This document shows positions 41,715-50,071 of a stretch of DNA of 64,000 bases, piece after piece. Location: contig DXZQ01000013.1 of assembly GCA_019419585.1 (NCBI GenBank), positions 1 to 64,000 on the forward strand, written 5' to 3'. Source of the DNA: Collinsella sp. (GTDB taxonomy: Bacteria; Actinomycetota; Coriobacteriia; Coriobacteriales; Coriobacteriaceae). The position numbers were made by a program, and so were the translations under genes. Under the pieces are notes generated by a model. That model was not told the origin of the DNA and searched no databases. It was given only the letters and a program-made list of their open reading frames with translations. Numbering within the stretch: the first letter of the stretch is position 1; each line of letters starts with the position of its first letter.

Positions 41715-42202
41715 GTCTCCCCTTCGCTCTTATCGTCAGCCTCGTTCTCAGCGGCCACTTGCCGTTTAAATGCCTCGCACTCTTCGTTAAGAACATGGGA
41801 GAACTTACCGACCAAGCGCATGATCTCGCGCTGTTCCCACGGCTCGAGCGCCTCGAATGCCTGTTGCTCGGCTTTTTGCGCTGGCAACGCGTAGCGCTTG
41901 GCAAACCGCACGCCTTCTTCGGTCAGTCGCACAACCTTGTTCTTACGACTACCTTCGGCAAACTCCAACGTCGCAAGCCCTCGCGCCCTAAGCGTCTTGA
42001 TCGCCGAATTGATGGTCTGTTTGCTGTAGAACCATTCACTCGTCAGCCGACTCACGGCAACGCTTCCGCCCGCCGCACTCGTGTCGACGAGCATCCAGTA
42101 GGCGCAGTCCGAAAGACCGCAGGCGCGCGCGAACTCCGAATAGATACGGTCAAGCCCGTTGAGCATCCGGTCGAAATCGACCGGGCTAACTGCACTATTC
42201 AT
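41702..42202 (-). CDS. MarR family transcriptional regulator
   Basis: A 166-residue winged-helix regulator: 'AAGGSVAVSRLTSEWFYSKQ', 'INSAIKTLRARGLATLEF', and a wing 'SRKNKVVRLTEEG' fit MarR, with helical dimerisation ends. It is the first gene of an operon with two ABC half-exporters, the usual arrangement of a ligand-relieved efflux repressor. The promoter and repeated sites at 42219-42277 overlap, supporting autorepression. ATG at 42202 has GGGAG close upstream. Confidence 0.88.
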   Translation of the reverse strand: MNSAVSPVDFDRMLNGLDRIYSEFARACGLSDCAYWMLVDTSAAGGSVAVSRLTSEWFYSKQTINSAIKTLRARGLATLEFAEGSRKNKVVRLTEEGVRFAKRYALPAQKAEQQAFEALEPWEQREIMRLVGKFSHVLNEECEAFKRQVAAENEADDKSEGETCDS

Positions 42203-42218
42203 CTCTCCCACCATTCGA

Positions 42219-42277
42219 TAGTCCGAGTTTTGACCAATTAATATCTCTACATTAGTCCGAGTTTTGACTATCGTCAA
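42219..42277 (-). promoter_or_regulatory. marR promoter overlapped by two direct-repeat operators
   Basis: On the minus strand TTGACG (42277-42272), 17 nt, TAATGT (42254-42249). The 16-mer TAGTCCGAGTTTTGAC occurs at 42219-42234 and 42253-42268, a 34-nt period, covering the spacer and the region just past the start point. The second copy also contains TAGTC-N8-GACTA. Confidence 0.65.
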
Positions 42278-42320
42278 CAAGCTCGTTGTTTATGGTCGGC
42301 TCTACATAAGCATATCGACA

Positions 42321-42356
42321 AAAAAGACCGCCGGCGCGGGGGCGGCGCCGGCGGTT
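42321..42356 (-). terminator. Terminator of the 96-aa gene
   Basis: ACCGCCGGCGC and GCGCCGGCGGT pair (about 42327-42355); on the minus strand TCTTTTTTG follows. It lies 26 nt after the stop of 42382-42672. Confidence 0.88.
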
Positions 42357-42381
42357 GCGAGAGAATATCGAGTGTTGGCTG

Positions 42382-42672
42382 TTAAGCAGCGACGGCCTCA
42401 TAGACCGTAGCACCCGAGAAGCTGTCATGCAGGCTCTTGCCGGCAATCCACGGCAGCTCGACGACCTCGCAGACCGTGTTGACCAGCTCGGAGCAGTCAG
42501 TAAAGTGGCCCTTGTCGTTGAGGGCCTCGCAATCCTGAACACGCCAATAGCCATCGGTGTGCGTGATGTAGTACTCGTGATCGTTGATCGACACGAAAGC
42601 GCGCGTCTTGGAACGCAGCAGCTTCAGAAATCCTTCGAAATCGGTCTCGACGACATCTCCAGCCTGGAACAT
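42382..42672 (-). CDS. Hypothetical small cytosolic protein (96 aa)
   Basis: The ATG at 42672 has a full AGGAGG seven bases upstream, implying strong translation. The sequence begins MFQAGDVVETDFEGFLKLL and contains 'RAFVSINDHEYYITHTDGYW' and 'LVNTVCEVVELPWIAGKSL'. No signal peptide or membrane helix is seen, and no family is recognised. The DHEYYITHTDGYWRV pattern looks like a small beta-sheet domain. It is a single gene with its own terminator and a 294-nt gap to the divergent nitroreductase. Confidence 0.75.
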   Translation of the reverse strand: MFQAGDVVETDFEGFLKLLRSKTRAFVSINDHEYYITHTDGYWRVQDCEALNDKGHFTDCSELVNTVCEVVELPWIAGKSLHDSFSGATVYEAVAA

Positions 42673-42966
42673 GATGTTACCTCCTGGCCCGGCGCCACCA
42701 CGGCGCATTGATAAACGTTGGTACTCCTTTAGTAAAACCTTTATCAAAGGTTATGCGTTCGTCATTTAGGCAAGTGGTAAAAAACCGCAGGGTAGACGGG
42801 ATAAAACGTTTAACCATCCCATTTGTTTGTCACATTCTGAAGGTACTTTTATGCAAACCTACTTTCCCAATTGGAATCTATCCTTTTGGCCGGGCAATTG
42901 ACCGTCTATCGTTTAAGCCCGACGGGTATGAACGGGGCATCTGCAACGCCACCGCAAGGAGACACC

Positions 42967-43488
42967 ATGGAGACTATCGAAGCACTCATTCACCGCCGCA
43001 GCTGCCGCAACTACAGCGATCGTCCCGTCGAGGCTGAAAAGCTTGCACGTATTATCGAAGCCGGCCAATATGCACCGAGCGGCATGGGCCGCCAGCCGGT
43101 GACGTTTGTCGCCGTCACCGACCCCGCGACCGTCGAGCATCTCTCACAGCTCAACGCCCAGGTCATGGACAGCAACAGCGACCCCTTCTATGGCGCCAAG
43201 ACCGTTGTGGTGGTGCTGGTTGACCGCAGCGTGCCCACACATCTGGAAGACGGCTCGCTCGCCATGGGCAACTTGCTCAACGCCGCCTATGCACTGGGTG
43301 TCGATTCGTGCTGGATTCACCGCGCGCATGAGGTCTTTGACTCGCCCGAGGGCCTGGAGCTGCTGGCCAGCTGGGGCCTGCCCGCCGACGGCAGCCTGCG
43401 CGGCGTCGGTAACTGCATTCTTGGCTACGCCGAGGACACGCTACCCGAGGCAAAGCCGCGCCGCAACAACGTGGTGTACGTGAAATAG
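42967..43488 (+). CDS. Nitroreductase family protein (short type)
   Basis: A 173-residue FMN-dependent nitroreductase: 'IHRRSCRNYSDRPVE', 'AGQYAPSGMGRQPVTFVAVT' and 'GNLLNAAYALGVDSCWIHRA' are the standard motifs, with 'GNCILGYAEDTLPEAKPRRN' near the end. AAGGAG precedes the ATG at 42967. Its length is typical of the minimal group. The substrate is unknown. It is monocistronic and followed by the hairpin 43505-43543. Confidence 0.88.
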   Translation: METIEALIHRRSCRNYSDRPVEAEKLARIIEAGQYAPSGMGRQPVTFVAVTDPATVEHLSQLNAQVMDSNSDPFYGAKTVVVVLVDRSVPTHLEDGSLAMGNLLNAAYALGVDSCWIHRAHEVFDSPEGLELLASWGLPADGSLRGVGNCILGYAEDTLPEAKPRRNNVVYVK

Positions 43489-43504
43489 TACAGGAACGTC
43501 AGCA

Positions 43505-43543
43505 GGGGTAGCTAATTTGGGACGGGGCTATTTTAGCTACCCC
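43505..43543. repeat. Hairpin with GGGACGGGG loop (stem GGGGTAGCTAA)
   Basis: GGGGTAGCTAA (43505-43515) pairs with TTAGCTACCCC (43533-43543) around TTTGGGACGGGGCTATT. It lies 17 nt after the nitroreductase stop and 10 nt from the convergent gene end at 43553. Confidence 0.75.
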
Positions 43544-43552
43544 ACTCGCAAC

Positions 43553-44128
43553 TTATATTGACGTCGCCGTTGTCGTCGTTTCGTTCGTCTGGGCCGTTTC
43601 GGCGCCATCGCCCTGTTCGTCCTCGTCCTTTTGCGCATCGGCGATGGTAGAGGCCGCCGCAACGATACCGCGCTGGGGCGCGACGCTCGTCTGGGCCTGA
43701 GCGCCCTCGACAACTTCTGTACCTACATGCGCGAGCTCGGGCGATTTAAACATTGCGTCCAAGTTGGCGCCACCGCCGGCATATCCGAGCGCAGCGAGCG
43801 CGATGACGATCACTGCAACGGCGGCCACGATCGGCACGTAGCGATGCCAGCCGGCGGGATTGAGCCCGCTGCGGCGAGCCGCCCCGCGGCTGATGTAGCC
43901 GAGCGTTCCGTCGTGCTTGAGCTTTGAGCCCACCACGCGTTTGCGGCCCCACAGCGAGGACTCTGCCTGCATTGCCAAGCGGGCGCTTGCCGAAGGATAG
44001 CCGTATTTAGTGCGCTTGAACGAGCCATCAAACCCCGAGGCGTGTTTGCCCCACGTCACCGATGTTGTGCGTCGGTTGACCGGCGCGGCACTCCGCCTTC
44101 TGCGGCTCGGTTTTGAAGTCTCAGCCAT
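43553..44128 (-). CDS. Hypothetical single-pass membrane protein (191 aa)
   Basis: A basic N-terminal half (residues 1-90, with 'SKPSRRRRSAAPVNRRTTS' and 'GYISRGAARRSG') is followed by one membrane helix, about 95-118 ('YVPIVAAVAVIVIALAALGY'), and an acidic, Thr-rich tail. With positive residues inside, the C-terminal half should face out. No family is recognised. ATG at 44128 has GAGGG close upstream; an ATG 18 codons earlier is less likely. It lies next to the sigma54-like regulator on the same strand. Confidence 0.65.
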   Translation of the reverse strand: MAETSKPSRRRRSAAPVNRRTTSVTWGKHASGFDGSFKRTKYGYPSASARLAMQAESSLWGRKRVVGSKLKHDGTLGYISRGAARRSGLNPAGWHRYVPIVAAVAVIVIALAALGYAGGGANLDAMFKSPELAHVGTEVVEGAQAQTSVAPQRGIVAAASTIADAQKDEDEQGDGAETAQTNETTTTATSI

Positions 44129-44212
44129 ATGCCCTCGCACGCCGTAACCAAATCGAAACAATAACGCTTTGGACTGTAGCACACGTGTCGCGTGCGGTCA
44201 CGGGCGCCTCGC

Positions 44213-45430
44213 TCAACGGTCATCGTCCTTCAGCAAGCGCCACAGCGTTGTACGGCTTATGCCCAGCACCTCCGCCGCACGGGTTCGGTTGCCGTGGAGA
44301 TGGTCTACAACCAGATGCGCGATATCTCGCTCGGTATCGGCCAGCGGTCGCAGGATATACAGGTCACTTTCAAGCGTCGGGGCGCCAAAGGTTGCGGTCT
44401 TAATCACGTCCTCTTGGGCGAGCACTTCCTCCGCCACAGCGCGGTCCACCGTGCCCGTCCCCACCAATATATACAGTCGTTCCGAGACCTCGCGGAGCTG
44501 CAGATAGTTGCGCGGCCAGCGGTAAGCATCGAGCGTCTTCGTCGCCGCGGCAGACAGCGTGGGCGCTGCCGTCCCAAATGCATCAGCGAGATATTCCAAA
44601 TAGCGCGCGACTTTCGTCGACGCGGCTCCCTGCTCGGCGATTGCCGGCGCGACGCTCACCGCACAGGCGAAGCGCTCGGTCACAAAGGCGGCTTGATCAC
44701 TTTCGCCGCCGCCCGGCATGTCATTCGCCGTCAGCACCACATGGCAGCGCGTCGCCAACGCGGTGTCGGTCATCGTGGAGACCAGCTCGCGGAGGCGCTG
44801 GGGGCCAACCGCATTCCAGCCCTCAATGCAAAGGGTCAGCCCCGTTTGGAACAGCGGCGATTCGGCGCTTTTGAGCACATGGCGCCAACCGCGCTCGGTG
44901 AGCTCATCGAGCGCAACGGAAACAAAGGGCTGACCGGCAAAAGGACCGTCCAGATAGAGGCGCTTGGCGATCTCGACCTGGCCCGCTCCCAGCTCACCCT
45001 CGAGCATAAGGGGCACACCGCGCGCGTAACTCTCTGCAACCGGCGCAGCCACCGAGGTCGCCCCCTCAACGATGCCGTACGCACTCGATTCGTAGCGGGC
45101 CTCAACCTCGTCGGCGTTGAGCCACTCGATACCCGCATGCGCCGCGGCGCCGCGCACCTTGCGGACCACGACGACCCAAAGGCCCCCGCCCTCTTTGTCG
45201 GTGGGGCGAACGGTCAGGCTCAGGCGCGCACCCGCACGCCCCATAACCAGACGCGCACCGTCTCCTATACGGTCGAGGCGCTCAGCGACAAAAACCGCCA
45301 CATCCCGCTCAAGCGCCGCGTCATTCATGGTCGAGATCGCGACGTCCCCACGCGCATCGATTGCCAATGCCGATGCCCCGGCAGCAGCCAGGGCATCGGT
45401 CAAGATGTTCAGCTTGGCATCGCTATCCAT
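44213..45430 (-). CDS. Degenerate sigma54-type AAA+ regulator with Fis helix-turn-helix
   Basis: A 405-residue protein. Residues 1-125 look like a sensory domain, about 135-330 a bacterial enhancer-binding AAA+ fold, and the C terminus a Fis-type helix-turn-helix ('HLHGNRTRAAEVLGISRTTL'). The AAA+ part has 'GELGAGQVEIAKRL' where GETGTGKE is expected, so the Walker lysine is Gln, and no GAFTGA loop is visible. It probably acts as a repressor or sigma70-type regulator rather than opening sigma54 promoters (inference). ATG at 45430 has AGGGG seven bases upstream. It follows the YeiH gene on the same strand. Confidence 0.75.
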   Translation of the reverse strand: MDSDAKLNILTDALAAAGASALAIDARGDVAISTMNDAALERDVAVFVAERLDRIGDGARLVMGRAGARLSLTVRPTDKEGGGLWVVVVRKVRGAAAHAGIEWLNADEVEARYESSAYGIVEGATSVAAPVAESYARGVPLMLEGELGAGQVEIAKRLYLDGPFAGQPFVSVALDELTERGWRHVLKSAESPLFQTGLTLCIEGWNAVGPQRLRELVSTMTDTALATRCHVVLTANDMPGGGESDQAAFVTERFACAVSVAPAIAEQGAASTKVARYLEYLADAFGTAAPTLSAAATKTLDAYRWPRNYLQLREVSERLYILVGTGTVDRAVAEEVLAQEDVIKTATFGAPTLESDLYILRPLADTERDIAHLVVDHLHGNRTRAAEVLGISRTTLWRLLKDDDR

Positions 45431-45696
45431 GATTTGCCCCTGTCTGCAGCGACGTGCAACCGCCGGCGATCGCACGACCGAGTGTTTCAAAATTGAACAA
45501 TATTGCTCACCAAACACTATAGGGCAGAAAGCGCCGTCCTGCGAGTATAGGTGTTGCCCCGCATCGCCATCCTGGCGGGGCGATAAGAGCTCTTCGGGAC
45601 TTATAAACCTGCGGACAAGCCATACCCGCAAGAGCTCCTATCGCTCCACCGTGAGAATGCGCTCACCAGCACGCAGCACGCAAATAAGCTACTTCT

Positions 45697-46731
45697 CTAC
45701 CAGATTCCCAGCACGTGCTGCATTCCCAAACTCATGCACGCAATGCCAATCCAGCAGCAAAAGCCCAGCGCGATGGGCTTGCCGCCCTTTTTGACCAGCT
45801 CAACGATATCGGTATTAAAACCAATAGCCGCCATGGCCATCACAATAAAGAATTTCGACAGCTCCTTGATGGGCGCCGTGATGGACACGGGAAGCTGAAG
45901 CACCGTGGTGATCACACTCGCCAGCACAAAGAACAGCACAAACATGGGAAACGCGCGTTTAAGCGAGAACGTGCTCCTAGCGTCGCCGCCGGCCTTGCGC
46001 GCCAGATGCATCTGCCAGCAAGCAAGCGCCAGCGTGATGGGAATGATGGCCAGCCTCCTGGTGAGCTTGACCACCGTGGCGCTCTCGAGCACATTGGCGC
46101 CGGGATGCATGCTGTCCCAAGCGCTCGCCGCAGCCGTTACGGACGAGGTGTCGTTGATGGCGGTACCGGCAAACAGGCCGAAGCCCTCGTTGGTCAGCCC
46201 GAGCATGCCGCCAAGCGTCGGAAACACGAGCGCCGCGATAACGTTAAACAGGAAGATGACCGAAATGGCCTGGGCAATCTCGCGATCGTCGGCATCGATG
46301 ACGGGTGCGGTCGCAGCGATGGCCGAACCGCCGCAAATCGACGAACCCACACCCACAAGCGTCGCGATCTTACCCGGCACGTTCATAACGTGGCAGAGCA
46401 CAAAGGCGATGACAAGCGAGGTCGAGATCGTCGCCACGATAATCGGCAGCGACTGGGCGCCCTTGGACAGAATCTGGGAGAGGTTCATGCCAAAGCCAAG
46501 CAGGATAACCGCGTACTGCAAGACTTTTTTGGACGTATAGGTGACGCCAGCGGCGAGCTGTTCGCGACGATTCTTGGGAAAGACGAGCGCCAGGACCATG
46601 CCAAAGAGGATGGCAAATACCGGACCGCCGACCACCTCAATTTGTTTGCCGAGCAACGTCGCGGGAATGGCGATGATCAGGCAGAACAAGACGCCTTTCC
46701 AGCGCTCGCGTACGATGTTTGCCAGTTGCAT
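45697..46731 (-). CDS. YeiH family putative sulfate/sulfonate exporter
   Basis: A 344-residue membrane protein with about ten helices. 'LLGFGMNLSQIL', 'VGVGSSICGGSAIAATAPVI', 'EIAQAISVIFLFN' and 'GTAINDTSSVTAAA' are characteristic of the YeiH (PSE) family, annotated as putative sulfate exporters on limited evidence. ATG at 46731 has AAGGA seven bases upstream. It is divergent from a GntR/FCD regulator, which probably controls it, and followed by the degenerate enhancer-binding-type regulator. Confidence 0.85.
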   Translation of the reverse strand: MQLANIVRERWKGVLFCLIIAIPATLLGKQIEVVGGPVFAILFGMVLALVFPKNRREQLAAGVTYTSKKVLQYAVILLGFGMNLSQILSKGAQSLPIIVATISTSLVIAFVLCHVMNVPGKIATLVGVGSSICGGSAIAATAPVIDADDREIAQAISVIFLFNVIAALVFPTLGGMLGLTNEGFGLFAGTAINDTSSVTAAASAWDSMHPGANVLESATVVKLTRRLAIIPITLALACWQMHLARKAGGDARSTFSLKRAFPMFVLFFVLASVITTVLQLPVSITAPIKELSKFFIVMAMAAIGFNTDIVELVKKGGKPIALGFCCWIGIACMSLGMQHVLGIW

Positions 46732-46924
46732 ATGGGATTCCTTCTTTCTATTTCACGTTTGCGACGGCTTATGATACGGCAACATTGAGCGCAGCCTTGC
46801 GCAAACACAGACTAAGATGCCGCAATAGTTCTCAGGCAAGAGCCGAATTACCCACCGCGGAGAGCTGATTCGCGGCATAATTAACAACTGACATATGAGT
46901 TTGATAGAACAGTTGCGAGGCGCT

Positions 46925-47626
46925 ATGGAAGAATCGATGCACGTCGGCGAGCAGGAAACGAGCCTACAGGACCAGTCCTACCACACCATTCGACGCAAAA
47001 TCGTCTACCTGGACTACAAGCCGGGCGAAAAGCTGGGCGTCAAGCAGCTTTGCGATGACCTGGACATGGGTCGCACGCCCGTGCGCGAGGCACTGGTGCG
47101 TCTGGCGCAAGAGGGCCTGGTGCGCACCGTGCCCCAAAGCGGCACCTACGTCTCACCCATCAACCTCACCCTTGCCGAGAGTGCCTGTTACATCCGCGAA
47201 CATCTGGAAAAGCAGGTGATCGTGGAATGCTGTGCACGCGCCACGTCGGCCGGCATCGAGCAGCTCGACCGCGCCATCGCGCTGCAGGAAAAGGCCATGG
47301 CCGAAGAGGATCGCATCGGCTTCTTTTTGAGCGACAACCTCATGCATCACATGATTTTTAGCATCGCATGTCGCAGCACCGTGTGGTCGTGGCTCGAAGA
47401 GACCAATGCCGACCTGGAGCGCTTCCGCTGGCTGCGCGCCGCCACGCAGGTTCTCGACAATCAGGACATCGTGAACGAGCACAAGCAGATTCGCCGCGCT
47501 ATCGCCGGTCGCGACCCCATCGAAGCGAGCTTTTTGGTCAGCAAGCACCTGCATATGATGTTCCGCAACCAGACCGAGGTTCTGGACCAGTTCCCCGAGT
47601 ACTTCGAGACCAGCAAGCTCCGCTAA
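46925..47626 (+). CDS. GntR family regulator with FCD domain
   Basis: A 233-residue regulator: winged helix-turn-helix 'LGVKQLCDDLDMGRTPVREA' and 'LVRLAQEGLVRTVPQSGTYV', then an all-helical FCD ligand domain ('NLMHHMIFSIA', 'EHKQIRRAIAGRD') with His residues likely to bind metal or a carboxylate. ATG at 46925 has GCGAGG four bases upstream. An ATG at 46895 would follow a CATAAT -10-like sequence by too little, so the shorter form is preferred. Divergent position suggests control of the YeiH transporter. A repeat hairpin starts inside its stop codon. Confidence 0.85.
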   Translation: MEESMHVGEQETSLQDQSYHTIRRKIVYLDYKPGEKLGVKQLCDDLDMGRTPVREALVRLAQEGLVRTVPQSGTYVSPINLTLAESACYIREHLEKQVIVECCARATSAGIEQLDRAIALQEKAMAEEDRIGFFLSDNLMHHMIFSIACRSTVWSWLEETNADLERFRWLRAATQVLDNQDIVNEHKQIRRAIAGRDPIEASFLVSKHLHMMFRNQTEVLDQFPEYFETSKLR

Positions 47627-47680
47627 CCTGCCAAAAAGGGACAGGTTCATTTTGGCAGGTTTTATCTGGGCAAATGCAGA
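47625..47680. repeat. AACCTGCC hairpin element, copy 1 (overlaps the GntR stop)
   Basis: AACCTGCCAAAA (47625-47636) pairs perfectly with TTTTGGCAGGTT (47650-47661) around AGGGACAGGTTCA, followed by the conserved tail TTATCTGGGCAAATGCA. The first AA is part of the TAA stop. Other copies are at 50016-50071, 54594-54648 and 55428-55481. Confidence 0.8.
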
Positions 47681-47681
47681 A

Positions 47682-47717
47682 AAGGCCCGGCTCCGTCTTG
47701 ATGCGGAGCCGGGCCTT
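47682..47717. terminator. Bidirectional terminator between the GntR gene and glmS
   Basis: AAGGCCCGGCTCCG (47682-47695) pairs perfectly with CGGAGCCGGGCCTT (47704-47717). On the minus strand CCTTTTCTG follows, serving glmS. Confidence 0.85.
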
Positions 47718-47740
47718 AGTCGCTAGAACGGCGGAACCAA

Positions 47741-49588
47741 CTATTCCACGGTCACGCTCTTAGCGAGGTTTCGGGGCTGATCGACATCGCAGCCGCGCAG
47801 GATGGCGACCTCGCGGGCGAGCAGCTGCAGCGGGACGCTCGCCGTGATGGGGCTGAACACGTCGCGGACTGCTGGCACGCGGATGATGCAGTCGGCGATC
47901 TTGTTGATCTCCTCGTCGCCCTCGGTGGCAACGACGATGACCTTGGCGCCGCGCGCCTTGCACTCCATGAGGTTCGACACGGTCTTGTCGTAGGTGGCAC
48001 TCTTGGTGGCCACAGCGATGACAGGGAAGCCCGGGTCGATCAGGGCAATGGGGCCGTGCTTCATCTCACCGGCGGCGTAGGCCTCGGCGTGCAGGTAGCT
48101 GACCTCCTTGAGCTTGAGCGCACCCTCGTAGGAAATAGCGGCGCCCATGCCGCGACCCACGAACAGTGCGGACTGCGCGTCCTTGCACAGCAGGGCGGCC
48201 TCATGCACGGCATCGGTCTGCGTATCCAAAATCCACTGGATCTGCTCGGCCGTATCGGAAAGCTCGCGGAACAGCATGCGCGCCTGCTTGGTGGTCAGAC
48301 GGTACTTGACCTGCGCCAACAGCAAAGCCAGCAGCGTGAGGCTCACGACCTGGCCGATGAAGCTCTTGGTCGAGGCGACCGCGATCTCCTTGTTGGCCTT
48401 GGTGTAGATGACGCCGTCACTCTCACGCGCCACGGGGCTGCCCACCACGTTGGTGATGCCGAAGACCTTGGCGCCCTTGATGCGCGCGTCTCGAATGGCG
48501 GCAAGGGTATCGGCCGTCTCGCCCGACTGGGACACGGCAACGACGAGCGTCGTCGGCGTGATGATGGGATTGCGATAACGGAACTCGCTGGCCGCCTCAA
48601 CCTCGGTGGGGATGCGAGCCCAGCCCTCGATGAGATTCTTAGCAATGAGGCCAGCGTGATAGCTGGTGCCGCAAGCGATCACGTAGACGCGGTCGATGTC
48701 GTTGAGCTCCTCGAGCGAAAGGCTCAGCTCGTCGATGTCGAGCTCGCCGGCCGGCGTCATACGACCGACCAGCGTGTCGCGCACGACGCGCGGCTGCTCG
48801 TGAATCTCCTTGAGCATAAAGTCGGGATAACCGCCCTTTTCCGCCATGTCCAGGTCCCAGTCGATGTGGGTGACCTTAAGCTCGATAACGTTGCCGGCCT
48901 CGTCGGTGTACTCGACGCCTGCGGGCGTGAGCTTGGCAAACTGACCGTCCTCGAGCACCACGACGTCGCGGGTTGCGTCGATGAGCGCGATGACGTCGGA
49001 GGCGACATAGGCGCCGGTCTCGCCCGCGCCGACCACGATCGGGGAATCCTTGCGGGCCACGGCGATCACGCCGGGCTCGTCAGCGCACACGGCGGCCAGA
49101 CCATAGGCACCGACCACGTGGGTGCACGCCTCGCGCACGGAGGCCATCAGGTCGTGCGTCTCGGCATAAGCCTCTTCGATCAGATGCGCGAAGACCTCGG
49201 TATCGGTCTCGCTCTTAAAGTGATGGCCGCGGCCCTCCAGCTCTTCGCGCAGCTCGGCGAAGTTCTCGATGATGCCGTTGTGGACGATGGCGATACGACC
49301 GTCGCAGCTGGTGTGGGGGTGAGCGTTAACGACGGAGGGCTTGCCGTGGGTGGCCCAACGGGTATGGCCGATACCGCAGGTAGCGTCGCTGTCGATGTTG
49401 GAAAGCTCGCTCTCCAGGCCCGCGACCTTGCCCACGCGGCGGATGACGTCGAGGTGCGCCGCGGCGCCCTCGCCCACCTCGAGCGCGACGCCCGAGGAGT
49501 CATAGCCGCGATACTCCATACGCTTGAGGCCTGTGACCAGGATGTTCTTTGCAATATCAGAGCCGGTGTAGCCGACAATTCCGCACAT
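47741..49588 (-). CDS. glmS: Glutamine-fructose-6-phosphate aminotransferase
   Basis: A 615-residue GlmS. Cys2 of the MCGIVGYTG start is the glutaminase nucleophile, with 'GIGHTRWATHGKPSVVNAHP' and 'IVHNGIIENF'. Two SIS domains follow ('YVIACGTSYHAGLI', 'VAVSQSGETADTLAA', 'FVGRGMGAAISYEGALKLKE') and the end is 'LAKSVTVE', the usual GlmS C terminus. It makes glucosamine-6-phosphate for peptidoglycan. ATG at 49588 must be the start because Cys has to be residue 2. No glmS ribozyme is seen upstream; instead TGGTAT boxes lie at 49690-49721. It is divergent from a LacI gene. Confidence 0.96.
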   Translation of the reverse strand: MCGIVGYTGSDIAKNILVTGLKRMEYRGYDSSGVALEVGEGAAAHLDVIRRVGKVAGLESELSNIDSDATCGIGHTRWATHGKPSVVNAHPHTSCDGRIAIVHNGIIENFAELREELEGRGHHFKSETDTEVFAHLIEEAYAETHDLMASVREACTHVVGAYGLAAVCADEPGVIAVARKDSPIVVGAGETGAYVASDVIALIDATRDVVVLEDGQFAKLTPAGVEYTDEAGNVIELKVTHIDWDLDMAEKGGYPDFMLKEIHEQPRVVRDTLVGRMTPAGELDIDELSLSLEELNDIDRVYVIACGTSYHAGLIAKNLIEGWARIPTEVEAASEFRYRNPIITPTTLVVAVSQSGETADTLAAIRDARIKGAKVFGITNVVGSPVARESDGVIYTKANKEIAVASTKSFIGQVVSLTLLALLLAQVKYRLTTKQARMLFRELSDTAEQIQWILDTQTDAVHEAALLCKDAQSALFVGRGMGAAISYEGALKLKEVSYLHAEAYAAGEMKHGPIALIDPGFPVIAVATKSATYDKTVSNLMECKARGAKVIVVATEGDEEINKIADCIIRVPAVRDVFSPITASVPLQLLAREVAILRGCDVDQPRNLAKSVTVE

Positions 49589-49689
49589 AGGATAAATCCC
49601 TTCGTCCGCTTGACTGCAAAACGTCCACGCACAGGGGGCGCTGAGACGCATAACGTTCGAGTATTGTACTCACGCAAACGCAAGCTGAT

Positions 49690-49721
49690 ATACCAGAAGT
49701 GGTATCTCAACTTGAATACCA
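49690..49721. promoter_or_regulatory. TGGTAT/ATACCA boxes upstream of glmS
   Basis: ATACCA at 49690-49695, TGGTAT at 49700-49705 and ATACCA at 49716-49721 make two overlapping inverted repeats about 100 nt before the glmS start. TGGT...ACCA resembles half-sites of NagR/DasR-type GntR regulators, but this is a weak match. Confidence 0.35.
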
Positions 49722-49739
49722 CTCGATGCACACATGCCC

Positions 49740-49778
49740 AAACCACCACGATGGGGACAGGCGCCTTTGTGGTGGTTT
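49740..49778. repeat. AAACCACCAC hairpin with GGGGACAGG loop, copy 2
   Basis: AAACCACCAC (49740-49749) pairs with GTGGTGGTTT (49769-49778) around GATGGGGACAGGCGCCTTT. It is the approximate inverse of the hairpin at 49969-50005. Confidence 0.75.
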
Positions 49779-49810
49779 GGACCGAGGCGGCGCTCTGTCC
49801 CGGCGAAAGA

Positions 49811-49865
49811 TCTCGATCTGTAACATCTGGGGCTCCGGAAGCCGGCTTGGTGTTACAGATCGAGA
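49811..49865. repeat. TCTCGATCTGTAACA hairpin, copy 1
   Basis: TCTCGATCTGTAACA (49811-49825) pairs perfectly with TGTTACAGATCGAGA (49851-49865). The loop contains GGCTCCGGAAGCCGGC. A second copy follows 25 nt later. Confidence 0.85.
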
Positions 49866-49889
49866 CATTACGGTTCGGCCCCAGCACTA

Positions 49890-49948
49890 TGTCTCGATCT
49901 GTAACAGGTAGAGCCGGTTTTGCCGTCCAGATGTTACAGATCGAGACA
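49890..49948. repeat. TCTCGATCTGTAACA hairpin, copy 2
   Basis: TGTCTCGATCTGTAACA (49890-49906) pairs perfectly over 17 bp with 49932-49948. The loop GGTAGAGCCGGTTTTGCCGT differs from copy 1 while the stem is conserved. Confidence 0.85.
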
Positions 49949-49968
49949 ATTGAAGGTCCGGGCAGCTC

Positions 49969-50005
49969 AAACCACCACAAAGGCGCCTGTCCCCTTCGTG
50001 GTGGT
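49969..50005. repeat. AAACCACCAC hairpin with GCCTGTCCCC loop, copy 3
   Basis: AAACCACCACAAAGG pairs with CCTTCGTGGTGGT. The loop CGCCTGTCC is the inverse of the copy 2 loop. Together 49740-50005 looks like a large palindrome with two inner hairpins. Confidence 0.75.
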
Positions 50006-50015
50006 CGCGCTGACA

Positions 50016-50071
50016 ACGGCGCTTGCCCAGATAAAACCTGCCAAAATAAACCTGTCCCTAATTGGCAGGTT
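50016..50071. repeat. AACCTGCC hairpin element, copy 2 (inverted)
   Basis: AACCTGCCAAAA (50035-50046) and AATTGGCAGGTT (50060-50071) pair around TAAACCTGTCCCT. The conserved tail lies on the other side (GCGCTTGCCCAGATAA), showing the element is in reverse orientation. Its right arm borders the lacI-type -35. Confidence 0.75.

Noticed and set aside
49589..49739. glmS ribozyme
   Set aside because: No conserved ribozyme core or glucosamine-6-phosphate site is visible in the glmS leader.
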